Shown here: one piece after another, positions 1-9,300 of the stretch
How the letters are laid out: each line of letters opens with the position of its first letter
Numbering within the stretch: position 1 is the first letter of the stretch
Assembly: GCA_002396505.1 (NCBI GenBank)
Contig: DGYA01000063.1
Coordinates: 21,042 to 41,221, forward strand
Direction: 5' to 3'
From: Cyanobacteria bacterium UBA5018
GTDB lineage: Bacteria > Cyanobacteriota > Cyanobacteriia > PCC-6307 > Cyanobiaceae
Length of the DNA stretch: 20,180 bases
The notes under the pieces: model-generated
What the model was told of the DNA's origin: nothing
What the model saw: only the letters and a program-made list of their open reading frames with translations
Database searches by the model: none
Program-made: the position numbers and the translations under genes

Positions 1-418
1 GCGTGAGCAGCTGGCTCAGCAGCAGCGGCAGATCGCTGGGATCCCGCTGGTGGCCCAGCAGCGCCAATGCCTGGGCCCGCGCCGCCTGGGACAGCTCCCC
101 CTGGAGCCCCCGGCGCAGCTGGGCGGCGCAGTCGCGATGGCGGGGCTGGCCGATCAGGGGCAGCAGCTCTGGCGGCACCGGCTCTGGGGGCAGCAGCTGT
201 TGCTGGTTCTGCTCAAACCACCAGCGCAGCAGCCGCACGGAAGCCTCGGCAGGCAGTTGATCGCTGAGCACCACCAGCAATTCCGCATCGACGGCGACGC
301 TGCCGGCTTCGATCGCCGCCAGCCAGGGCTCCAGATCAAGGGGGGCCTGGCGCCGCAGCCGCTGCAACCAGCCCCAGCGTTCCGGACTGTCGAGGGCGGG
401 AAGCTCGCCTGGATCCAT
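1..418 (-). CDS. HEAT-repeat-like protein, partial (N-terminal part only)
   Basis: The minus strand is open from an ATG at 416-418 to the window edge, giving 139 codons with no stop. The protein starts MDPGELPALDSPERWGWLQR and is rich in Leu, Ala, Glu and Arg in a pattern of paired amphipathic helices. Its last visible part (QALALLGHQRDPSDLPLLLS) looks like a HEAT or PBS-lyase-type repeat, in which a helix is followed by an Arg-Asp-Pro turn and a second Leu-rich helix. No catalytic motif is visible, and a HEAT-like scaffold would suggest a protein-binding role. It lies downstream of nirA on the same strand, 285 bp away and separated by hairpins, so co-transcription is doubtful. The 3' end is outside the window. 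I am confident that this is a real gene but only moderately confident of the family. Confidence 0.6.
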   Translation of the reverse strand, partial: MDPGELPALDSPERWGWLQRLRRQAPLDLEPWLAAIEAGSVAVDAELLVVLSDQLPAEASVRLLRWWFEQNQQQLLPPEPVPPELLPLIGQPRHRDCAAQLRRGLQGELSQAARAQALALLGHQRDPSDLPLLLSQLLT

Positions 419-461
419 GGGCGCGGGGCAGCGAAGACAGGAAGCAGCTAAGCCAGGGGCC

Positions 462-584
462 GTGAAGCTGGGGGGCAACGAAGACATGCGCCGTGCTTAT
501 GAGCGCAGCAAAGCAAGCTTCACTGCCCATAGCCAGAGTGAAGCTAGGGGGCAGCGCCCATAGACGCCGTAAAGCTAGGAACTG
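462..584. repeat. Dispersed GTGAAGCTRGGGGGCARC repeat family
   Basis: GTGAAGCTGGGGGGCAAC at 462-479 recurs 76 bp later as GTGAAGCTAGGGGGCAGC at 538-555. A shorter related copy, CGTAAAGCTAGGAACTG, lies at 568-584. GCCCATAG also occurs twice (525-532 and 555-562). The middle copy is also the right arm of the hairpin at 516-545. Confidence 0.6.
516..545. repeat. Perfect 9-bp inverted repeat (hairpin)
   Basis: AGCTTCACT (516-524) and AGTGAAGCT (537-545) are exact reverse complements around a 12-nt loop. There is no T-tract on either side, so it is not a classical intrinsic terminator. It could be a REP-like palindrome or an RNA-stabilising 3' structure of the nirA transcript. Confidence 0.55.
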
Positions 585-610
585 TGCCAAAGCCACAGCG
601 AAGTCAGCCC

Positions 611-666
611 CTACAGGCCCCTCGCCAGGCCCAGCTGATTTGAGTTTGATGGCCTGGGGCCTGTAG
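611..666 (-). terminator. Long hairpin just downstream of nirA, candidate transcript end
   Basis: CTACAGGCC (611-619) pairs with GGCCTGTAG (658-666), and CCAGGCC (625-631) pairs with GGCCTGG (651-657). This gives 16 paired bases broken by a 5-nt bulge, with a 19-nt loop. It begins 38 bases past the nirA stop on the minus strand. No U-tract follows, which is common for cyanobacterial 3' hairpins, so the termination role is inferred from position and stability only. Confidence 0.45.
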
Positions 667-701
667 TGCGGCGGTGTATGGAGGCGGTGTAGTGCGGCGG
701 T
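662..701. repeat. 14-bp direct repeat abutting the nirA stop codon
   Basis: TGTAGTGCGGCGGT occurs at 662-675 and again at 688-701, a 26-bp period. The second copy ends two bases from the nirA stop codon. The first copy overlaps the outer arm of the 611-666 hairpin. Confidence 0.6.
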
Positions 702-703
702 AT

Positions 704-2242
704 CTAGGCCTGGGTGGCCAGGCGCTTGGCGCCAAAGCGTTCCACCAGCAGGCTTTCCAGCACGTCGGGCAGTTCATCAAGGGGCACCCCCTTGTGGTGC
801 AGCTCGGCCAATTGGGGGTCTGCCGCCATCGAGCCACCCAGGAAGATCTTCACGGCCTCCACCATCTCGCCATTTTTGCGGGCCTTGGCGCCCATGAAGC
901 CGATTTCGCCCATGTAGGGCTGGCCGCAGGCGTTGGGGCAGCCGGTCCAGTGCATGCGCACCGAGTGGGCCAGCTCCAGCCGTTGATCGAGTTGATCGAG
1001 CACCGACTGGGCGGTGGTTTTGGTGGGGATCAGGGCGAAACTGCAGTAGCGGTTGCCGGTGCAGCTAACCGCTTCTGCCTGCAGGGGGCTGGGGCTGGGG
1101 CTGAAACGCTGCAGCAGCGGTTCCGCCAGCAGGGCCTCCAGCCGCTCGTTCGGCACATTCACTATCAGCACATTTTGGGCTTCATTGAGGCGTAGTTCGC
1201 CACTGCCGTAGACCCTTGCCAGCCGGGCCAGCTCCAGCATGCCGGCGGCATCGAGACGCCCCATCGGCACATGCAGCCCCAGCCAGCTCAAGCCGGGCTG
1301 TTTTTGGCTATTCACCCCCAGGCCATCGCGGGGGGCGCGCTGCACCAGATGGCTGCCGTCATGGGCGAGCGGCAGGGGCGCCTCGGGGGCGAGGCTGGCG
1401 TAGCTGGCCAGTACCGCCTCTCGATAGGCCTCCAGGCCCAGGGCCTCGATCAAATACATCAGGCGGCTCTTGGTGCGGACGGCCCGGTTGCCCTGCTGCT
1501 CGAAGTGGCGCAGCAGCGCCAGGGTGAACAGGGGCAACTGTTCACCAGTGAGCCAGAGGCCCAAGGGGATGGCCAGCTCATTGCGTTGGGCGGAGAAGAA
1601 GCCGCCCACCATCACGGTGAAACCCAGCTGGCCGTCGTGGAAAGCGGGCAGGAAGGCCAGATCGTTATGCAACAGGAAGCTGTCGGGGGCACCGCCGACG
1701 GCCACGTTGAACTTGCGGGGCAGATTGCGGGGGCCATCGGCCGAAAGCAGGCGGTTTTGAATTGCCTCCACCAGGGGGCGGGTGTCGAGGAATTCTTCCG
1801 GATCGATGCCGGCCAGGGGATTGGCGGTGATGTTGCGGGGGTTGTCGTGGCCGGATTGGCGGCTGGTGAGACCCAGCCGTTCCAGGCCGGCGAGCAGCGG
1901 TGCCATGTCTTCCAGCAGCAGACCGCGCAGCTGGATGTTTTGGCGGGTGGTGAGGTCGGCGCTGCCCTGGTCGCCACAGCGGTCGACGCAGTCGGCCAGC
2001 AGCTCCAGTTGCTCCGCCTGGATCACGCCGCTGGGCAGCCGCAGCCGCACCATGAAGCGACCCGGGGTGACCGGGCGAAAAAAGATCCCCAGCCACTTGA
2101 GATGGATGGTGAGGGTCGCCTCATCCAGGCTCTGCCAGCCGTCAGCGGCCAGCTCGGCCAGGCGGGGGGCCAAATCCAAACCGCAGAACTCGGCCTTGGC
2201 CTGCTCAATCTTGCTCAGTTTGGTCGCAGACTCCATGGCCAT
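704..2242 (-). CDS. nirA: Ferredoxin-nitrite reductase
   Basis: NirA reduces nitrite to ammonium with six electrons from ferredoxin, using a [4Fe-4S] cluster and siroheme. Counted from the second ATG (2236) the protein has 510 residues, typical for cyanobacterial NirA. Cluster and siroheme ligands are visible as C392-x5-C398 and C433-x3-C437 (TGCPNACGQ), followed by the conserved MGEIGFMGAKARK block. The N-terminal half carries GIFFRPVTPGRFMVRLRLP and LTTRQNIQLRG, characteristic of NirA. The open frame extends to 2341, but that extension is unlike the family. I chose the ATG at 2242 (an AGG lies about 10 bases upstream); the ATG at 2236 is equally possible. Sulfite reductase is the alternative, but the C-terminal sequence favours nitrite reductase. 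The gene is divergent from the nitrate reductase associated protein. Confidence 0.95.
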   Translation of the reverse strand: MAMESATKLSKIEQAKAEFCGLDLAPRLAELAADGWQSLDEATLTIHLKWLGIFFRPVTPGRFMVRLRLPSGVIQAEQLELLADCVDRCGDQGSADLTTRQNIQLRGLLLEDMAPLLAGLERLGLTSRQSGHDNPRNITANPLAGIDPEEFLDTRPLVEAIQNRLLSADGPRNLPRKFNVAVGGAPDSFLLHNDLAFLPAFHDGQLGFTVMVGGFFSAQRNELAIPLGLWLTGEQLPLFTLALLRHFEQQGNRAVRTKSRLMYLIEALGLEAYREAVLASYASLAPEAPLPLAHDGSHLVQRAPRDGLGVNSQKQPGLSWLGLHVPMGRLDAAGMLELARLARVYGSGELRLNEAQNVLIVNVPNERLEALLAEPLLQRFSPSPSPLQAEAVSCTGNRYCSFALIPTKTTAQSVLDQLDQRLELAHSVRMHWTGCPNACGQPYMGEIGFMGAKARKNGEMVEAVKIFLGGSMAADPQLAELHHKGVPLDELPDVLESLLVERFGAKRLATQA

Positions 2243-2555
2243 GCTGAGAAGCCTGGATCGGCAAGATTGGGGAATAGATCGTGGATCCCAGCCCCGCCCC
2301 GCCCTTGTCACTTTTGCTACCGAATGCCAGCTCCCCGGCAAGGGGCCTTCCTGACCAAGAGCTCGCCGCCATCCCCACAGCCCTAGCTATCTCCCTGGTG
2401 GACCCTTCGCCGACGGCCCCATGGCCATCGGGCATCTGCCTAGCTGGCTTGGTACCAGTTTCCCCGGCGCCAGTTGAGCCAGTGGAGCCGCTTATAAGCA
2501 GCTGGCTACCAGCCCACCGGCCCCTTTCTCGCACCTAGCCCCCACCTGTGCCCAA
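2243..2555. promoter_or_regulatory. Divergent promoter region of nirA and the NARAP gene
   Basis: This 313 bp region lies between two divergently read nitrogen-assimilation genes and has no convincing coding frame. Towards nirA it holds an NtcA-type site (2307-2320) and a weak TATTCC -10-like hexamer (minus strand, 2271-2276). Towards the right-hand gene a TATAAG hexamer (2493-2498) could be a -10 box, without a good -35 partner. The function is inferred from position. Confidence 0.5.
2307..2320. promoter_or_regulatory. Possible NtcA binding site upstream of nirA
   Basis: GTCACTTTTGCTAC fits the relaxed NtcA pattern GT-N10-AC. On the minus strand it reads GTAGCAAAAGTGAC, i.e. GTA-N8-GAC, one mismatch from GTA-N8-TAC. 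It lies about 65-78 bases before the nirA start. The nearest -10-like hexamer would put the site's centre near -50 rather than the usual -41.5, so the call is tentative. Confidence 0.35.
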
Positions 2556-3026
2556 ATGACGGATTTGCATTGTCACAGCTTTGATTTTGAGGCGGATTTC
2601 ACCAGCGATCTGCGCTGCATTCCCATGGCCGTGCGCCGCAAGCTGGATCTCGCCGGCGTGAAGCTGAAGTTGAGCCACTGGGGTGCCCTGGCTGGCCCGG
2701 AGCGCCAGCGACTGGTGCAGTGGACCGACGACAGCCAGGCGATCGAGCAGCTGCGCCAATGGCTATTGGAGCGCACCGCCGCCATGGCCGATGGCCCAGC
2801 AAAACTGTTGCCGGCCGCCGTAACTGACGACTGGCAACAGGCCGAGCAGCTGCCGGCGCTCCTGGAGGCCTCCTGCCGCCAGCTGCAGCTGCCATTGCCC
2901 AACACCGCCTGGCAAGAGCTGAATGAATTGCAGCGCTTTGCCCTGGTTAAGCTCAGCCATCCAGGCCATGAACACCGCAACCTGCCGGCAGCGCTGCGGG
3001 AATTCGGGCTGATCGATATTGAATGA
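2556..3026 (+). CDS. Nitrate reductase associated protein (NARAP family)
   Basis: This 156-residue soluble protein resembles the cyanobacterial nitrate reductase associated family (Pfam Nitr_red_assoc). The diagnostic N-terminal block is present: FDFEADF at 9-15, then LRCIPM at 19-24 followed by VRRKLDLAGVKL, a conserved core of the family. The C-terminus has HPGHEHRNLPAALREFGL, also family-like. There is no signal peptide or membrane segment. The biochemical role is unknown; genes of this family sit among nitrate/nitrite assimilation genes, and here it is divergent from nirA. No nitrate reductase gene (narB) is in the window. The ATG at 2556 is favoured because the conserved block starts within 10 residues of it, although no clear ribosome binding site precedes it. 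Confidence 0.85.
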   Translation: MTDLHCHSFDFEADFTSDLRCIPMAVRRKLDLAGVKLKLSHWGALAGPERQRLVQWTDDSQAIEQLRQWLLERTAAMADGPAKLLPAAVTDDWQQAEQLPALLEASCRQLQLPLPNTAWQELNELQRFALVKLSHPGHEHRNLPAALREFGLIDIE

Positions 3027-3361
3027 TTGTCTGTTTACAACCAAAAGCGACCAGCACGGCATTCCACAATTTCATCGCAAATAGGTCTGGGCCAGGATTT
3101 TATGCACCCCGGCAACATGCAGATTCATTCCGATTTCTCTTAAAGGTCGCCTCGAAAAATTGCCGCCGAATGGATGGCAAGAGATAGAATATTGGCGCAA
3201 GCGGAGCAGATGAGAATACCGCTGACTAGTTTTGCGCCATAGAAGTTTAGGGTATCAATAGGCGGGAGCCTAGGTGGCAATGGATTCACTGCTACGGCGA
3301 TCCCAATCCCTGCCCTCCCTGCTTCAATCAAAAGTTGCAAAAAATAGAGGTCGCATAGTGG
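3027..3361. other. Convergent intergenic gap with no recognisable gene
   Basis: This 335 bp gap lies between the 3' ends of two convergent genes and is visibly less GC-rich than its flanks. The only open frame of note (3140-3340, minus strand, 66 codons) needs a TTG start and resembles nothing I know. A T-run on the minus strand (3338-3343) follows the giant gene's stop by about 20 bases but lacks a good hairpin. TAGGC-GGGA-GCCTA at 3259-3272 is a weak 5-bp hairpin. It may be decayed sequence. Confidence 0.5.
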
Positions 3362-6300
3362 CTAGCTTGCGAACAGGTTTGCCAGCAATCCAGTGTAGCC
3401 GGTTATTTCAATAATCGCATCGGTGCTGGCCTGGTAGCCGGCGGTGCCATCGTTGAGGGCGATGAAGCTACGGGAGACGCCAGAGGGATCGGCATAGGAG
3501 AAGCTGGCGGCCTTGTTGGCAATAAAGGTGGAAGTGGTCAATAGAGTAGAAATAGATGAGGCATCGAGTGAGTCTGAAAGCCCTAGTTTATTGATCTCCG
3601 CAGGTGTGATGGCGTTGGGGGCATCGAGGATATCGGTGCCAATGCTGAAATCCGTGATGCGATCAAAGCTGGCCAGGGTTGATGAGGTGAGGGCGGTAAA
3701 TTTGAATGTATCGACGCCTCCGAGTCCTGTGATTAGGTCTTTGGCGTTAGTGGCCGTGAGCGTGTTGGCGGCGGCTGTACCAATTAGCTGATTGGCTGTG
3801 GAATCAATGCTGAAACGTTGTACTGGGCTGGCTGCTCCGAGGTTGCCCGCAACATCGGAGACCCGTGCTGAGACGCCATAGAAGCCGTTGGCAATAGGTG
3901 TAGAAGGAGTGAACGACCAGGTATTGGCCGTGTTGTTCACGCTGGCGATGCCCAGGAAGCTATCGCCGTTGTAGATGCGTAGTCTCTCGCCGGTGGCGAG
4001 GGCGGCGGAGATGCTGCCGCTGATGGTGGGGGTAGCGTCGTCGCTGACGGCATCGGCTGCCAGGTTGCCCCGAATCAGGCCGACATTGTCATTGACAGCC
4101 GTGATCGCGGCGGTTGTGCTTGGTGCGCTGGTGTCGAGGGTGAAGGCGCGCGTAGCAGATACTGTGCCGAGGTTGCCGGCAGCATCGGCAACACGGGCGG
4201 AGATGGTGTAGCTGGTGCCGCTGGTATTGGGTAGGGCAGTGGTGGGTGTGTACGCCCAGGTGAGTGTGTCGTTGTAGACAGTGGCCAGGCCGAGGAAAGT
4301 GGCGCCGTTGGAGATGCGCAGGCTGTCGCCCGTGGCCAGGGCGGCGGAGATGCTGCCGCTGATGGTGGGGGTGGTGTCGTCGCTGACGGCGTAGGCGGCC
4401 AGGTTGCCTTGTATCAGGCCGACATTGTCATTGACAGCCGTGATCGCGGCGGTGACGGCCGGAGCGCTGGTGTTGAGGGAGAAGGAGAAGCTGGAGGAGG
4501 CGGTGCCGAGGTTGCCTGCGGCATCGGCAACGCGGGCGGAGATGGAGTAGCTGGTGCCTGATGTCCTGGGCAGTGAGGGTGTGTAGGACCAGGTTTTTGC
4601 CGTGTTGTTCACGCTGGCGCTGCCCAGCAGAGTGTCGCCGTTGAATATGCGCAGAGTTTCGCCGCTGGCAAGGGCAGCGGAAATACTGCCGCTGATGGTG
4701 GGGGTGGTGTCGTCGGTGCTGGCGCCATCGGCCAGGTTGCCCTTAATCAGACCGACATTGTCATTGACAGCCGTGATGGTGGCGGTGGTGTTAGGGGCGA
4801 TGGTGTCAACCGTGAAGGCTGGGAAGCTGGTGAGGGCTGGGCTGCTGTTGCCAGCGGCATCGATTTGGCGCACCTGCACCTGGGCTGTGGTGTAGCTGCC
4901 GGGCGCCACGGAAAAAGCAGTGGTGGTGGCCGCAAGTGCTGCGCTCCAGCTGGTGCCCCTGTTGGTGGAGTACTGCCAGGTGGCGCCAGCTTCCAAACCG
5001 GCAACGGTGATGCTGCCGTTGTTGGTGAGGCGATCGGTGCTGCTGTTGCCGGTGTCGCTCGTCAGCGTCAGGGTTGGGGCGGAGGGGGCGACTTGGTCGA
5101 ACGTGGCGGTGTAGGCGCTGCCAGCAGCGGACTGGTTACCGGCGGCATCGGAAACTTGCGCCGTATAGCTGAAGAAATGGTCCAGCGGATACAGCGCAAT
5201 CCACATGCGGCTATCGGCATAGCTCCAGGTGGTGCCAGAGACAGATGCGTTGCCCAGGTAAGTGCTGCCGTCGTAGATGCGAACGGTTTCACCGGCAGCC
5301 AGGGCAGCCGAAAGAGTGCCGCTGATCGATAGGGATATGTCGTCGGTGGTGGCGCCAGAGGCAACCGTTCCCTGAACGATGCCGACGTCGTCGGTGATGG
5401 CGGTGACCGCTGCGGTGGTAGTTGGGGCAGTGGTGTCGAGGGTGAATGAGCGAGTAGCAGATACGCTGCCGAGGTTGCCGGCAGCATCGGCAACGCGGGC
5501 GGAGATGGCATATGCCGTGCCGGCGGTGTTGGGCAGGGCAGTGGTTGGTGTGAACTCCCAGGTGAGTGTGTCGTTATCGACATTGGCCAGGCCGAGGAAA
5601 GTGGCGCCGTTGGAGACACGCAGACTCTCGCCGCTGGCCAGGGCAGCGGAGATGGTGCCGCTGATGGTGGGGGTGGTGTCGTCGGAGGTGGAGCCTGAGG
5701 TAACCATTCCCTGGAAGATGCCGACGTTGTCGGCGATGGCGACAACCACCGCTGCGGTAGCTGGGGCGAAAGTATCAATGCTGTAGTTAGCCGTGCTGGC
5801 GGTTACGCCAGCATTGCCAGCGAGATCGGTATAGGCATTGGCAAGGCTAAGGATATTAGTGATGTCTTCTACGTTTGCTGTTGGGGTAAAGGTGCCCGTC
5901 CAGGTGATGCCTCCGTTGGCGGAGGTCATCGCCGAGAGCACACCGTTTGCAGCGGTGATATCAGCATCGCTGCTGAAGCCGGTTACAGTCTCTGAGAAGA
6001 CGAGGGTAACGGTGGCGGTTTCACCGATTTGCAGTGCGCCATCAGAAAGGGTGAAGGAGTTAACGGATGGGGAGAGGGTATCTAGTGAGAAGGAGAAGGC
6101 CGAGGATGTGCCTGTATTGCCAGCGGCGCCTGTTATGGAAGCCGTGATCGACTTGGCGCTGCCCTGACCGATGGTTGTGAGGTTGGCAGCAGTGAGTGCG
6201 TAAGAGAAGTTGCCGCTGCTATCGGCGGTAGTGGTACCAAGGAGCGTGGCACCGGTGTATATGGAAACGCTGCGGGACGCTTCTGCGGTACCCATGACAC

Positions 6301-9300
6301 TGTTGTCGTTGCTCAAGCTGCTGACGACGCTGTCCCCACCACCGATGGAATTGATAATGGTGGGCGTGCGGATGGTAGCGGCCAGGCTGAACCCGGCCAA
6401 CAGGGGATCGTGATCTGAAGTTCTAAATGGATCGGCGTTGTAAAAGCTTGTTTGCTGGGCCGTGGATTTAAATTCTATATTGTAATCAAGAATGATCGGT
6501 TCATCAGAATTGATATGCCATTTGCCGCTGCCGCTCACCTGGCTATAGAGGCTGTCGCTGGCGAGCATGTGATCCAGCGATCCCCACTGGCCATTGAATT
6601 GATATGAGTAGGAATCGGCATCAAATAAGCTGCGATAACCCCTGCTCGCCAGGATGCGAATCGGATCCTCTTGAAGATAGCTATTTAGATCACCAAGAAT
6701 TAGCACATCTGGGTCGTTGCTGCCGGTGGGGGAGCTGGCTAGCCAGTCGGCCATTTCGCTGGCGGCGCGGCTGCGGCTGCCATTGGATAGGCCCTGGCCG
6801 TCGCCGGCATCGGCGTCTCCAGCACCGCCAGCACTGGAGCCCTTGGATTTCAAATGGGTAACCACGGCGGTGAATTCTTCCCCGGTGGCGGCCCCGGCCG
6901 CGATGCGCTCGAAGCTGGCCGCCAGGGCTGGCCGCTGCACGCGAGCGGCAGCTTGAGTAAAACTTCCGGTTTGCAGGGCCGCCACTTGGCTGCCGGAGGC
7001 CAGACGCACCCTGTCGGTGCGATAGAGAAATCCCACGGCGATTTCATCGCCACCAAGGCCACCGCTCAGGTTCAAATCAGCGGATCGGGGAATTACGTAG
7101 CCATACAGATTGGCGCCGAGCACATTGTTCAAGCCATTTACGATGGCCGCCACGGCGCTGTTGGCACCATAGCCATCATTCTCGATTTCGTTGTAGCCGA
7201 GAATATCGGCATCAAAGCCGAGGATCGCCTCCAGGGTTTTATCGAACTGACGCGTGTATTCGTAGGCGGAATCGGCGCCGCGAGAGGTGGGGAACCCACC
7301 GCCACTGCCGTTGCCATTAAAGAAATTGAGTAAATTGAAGCTGGCCACCCGCAGGCTGCCGCCCAGGCTTGCAGGGGCGTCGCTGCGGGGGTTGGTGGCG
7401 CTGAAATTGGCACCAGTAGTGGTCTGGATGCGATAGCCATCGAAGCGCTCATCGAGCACACCGGTAATGGAGGCGATGCTATCTCCCCCTCGCAGGGTAT
7501 TGCTGGCGCTGAGGGGATTGCCGCCACGGCCGTGGATCACCGTGGCTGGATTCTGGAGGCTGCTGCCGTCATCGAGGGTGATGTAATTATCGAGTAGATC
7601 GTTTAAGTAACCGGCATAACCGCTGGTGCTGGGGTTGTTATTTTGGGTGTAGTTGGTGAGCCGGCCGCCGGCGGCAAGACCCACCTCGCCATAGCGACCC
7701 AGGCCAAAGGTGTCGGTTACCACTAGATCGCCACTGGCTGCGGCGATCTGTAGCCGCATACCCTCATAGCGCTCGAGTGCGGCCGCATCAGCCAGCGGCA
7801 GGGTCACCCTGGTGATGCTGGGCAGGGCTGCGGTGCCGAGGTAATTGAGACCACTGATATTGGTGAGCTGGGTGAGGCTGCTAGTGATCGTGGTGCCGGT
7901 GATCGCCGATGCTGAAGAGCTGTATTCCGCCACAGTGCCGGTAAGGCGCAGGCGGCTGCCCACCGCGCCACTAAACAGGCCGTTGGGGTCAGATACAAAA
8001 ATTGCCTCGGAGCTGGTGGGATCGCTATCGGCATCGGCGTCCTCCTCCTGCAGGTAGAAGCCATTGAGGCCATTGCTGCCGGGGAAGCTGGCCACCACCA
8101 CCCCCTCCACCGTTTTGCTCTGGCCCAGCATGGGACTGGTGGCGCCGCTGCCCTGGATGCTGTGGATGGCGGTAACCAATACGAGCTGCTCGTTATCGGT
8201 TACCTGCACGCCCAGGTCGCTCACCACCAGTGCGTCGTAGGCGGGATCGGCGCTGCTCACCTGGACGCGGATAGTGCCGGCGTGGATCGCCGTTTCCAGC
8301 AGCTCATCGTCGATGGCCCTTACCGTGACGCTGCGGGGATTGGTGTCGCTCAGCACCAGGGTGAGGCTGGAGCTGAAGTTGCTGCCATCGGCGCTGATTT
8401 GCACCTGGCTGTCGGCCGTCAGGGTGACGCTCACCGGGCTGCTGGGAATGGTGCTCAGGGCCAGGTCGATGCTGTCGCTGCTGGGGCCGGTTTCACTAAC
8501 GCTGGTGTCCGCCCCGCTGGGGATGATTCGCACCGCCGGTAGAGGGCTGCTGGAGATCACCAGGTCGTCGATGGCAAGACCGTGGTCGGAGCCGCTGTGG
8601 TCCGGGTCGGACCAGCGCAGCCACAGGTCTTGCCCCGCCGCCAGGCCCAGGCCAGTGAGGCTGCCGGAGAGCTGACGGCTGTTGGCGGCCAGGTTGCCGT
8701 TCAGGGCGCCGGCGCTGCCGCCGCTCACCGGGGCGCTGAAACCCAGCTGGGGAGCAGTTGTCCAGCCCGTATCAGCAAGCCCGGTACCACCGATGCGCCA
8801 TTGCAGCTCCAGGCCTTGGCTGGTTGTGGCACCACTGTTGCGCCACTGTTCACCGCGATAGCTGAGATAGAGAGTGTCGAGACTGCGGCCGATGTCGTTA
8901 TAGAAGCGCGCTCCCCAGTAGAAATTGCCGGCACTGGCATTGCCCGAGCCCACCGATCCCAGGGCCCGATCGCTGGAGCCATCTATACCAAAACTATAGA
9001 GATTGCCGCCGGTACCACTGCCGCTACCGGCCACGATCGTGCTGCCGCTGCCGCTGCGAGCGGCATACCAGCCGGGTATTTGATTATCGCTCCAGCTGGC
9101 GCTGCCGCCATTAATCAAGCTGTTGAAATTCTGGCTGTAGGAGCTGCTGAGGGCGATGCTGCCGGTGGGGATCACCGCAGGGCCGAGGCTAATCCAATCG
9201 CTGCGGAATTTTTGCAGTGGTTTACCAAAACCAGCTCCGATTTCCAGATCCTTGGAGATCACGCCATTGCCATACCAAACCGTGTCGCCGTTGTCGCTGA

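Larger units (their letters stand above)
419..703. other. Repeat-rich non-coding spacer between nirA and the HEAT-like gene
   Basis: This 285 bp spacer has no convincing reading frame. It contains at least two hairpins, a GTGAAGCT-type repeat family and a 14-bp direct repeat, listed separately. The small open frames that cross it (for example 336-596 on the minus strand) show no recognisable protein and have compositions typical of shadow frames. Confidence 0.6.

Noticed and set aside
336..596. 86-codon minus-strand frame over the spacer after nirA
   Set aside because: It overlaps the better-supported HEAT-like start and the hairpin repeats, and its sequence shows no domain.
704..2242. Assignment of the siroheme protein as sulfite reductase
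   Set aside because: Length and the TGCPNACGQPYMGEIGFMG region fit ferredoxin-nitrite reductase, and the NARAP neighbour supports nitrogen metabolism.
1271..2386. 371-codon plus-strand open frame opposite nirA
   Set aside because: It is antisense to a clear nirA. Its Gln/Ala/Gly-rich sequence has no recognisable motif, and long shadow frames are expected at this GC content.
3140..3340. 66-codon minus-strand frame in the convergent gap
   Set aside because: It needs a TTG start, lacks a ribosome binding site and resembles no family I know, so I left the region as non-coding.
3803..5761. Possible CRISPR-like array because of regular repeats
   Set aside because: The units are about 336 bp, in frame and encode Ig-like domains. 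There are no short repeats with unique spacers and no cas genes.
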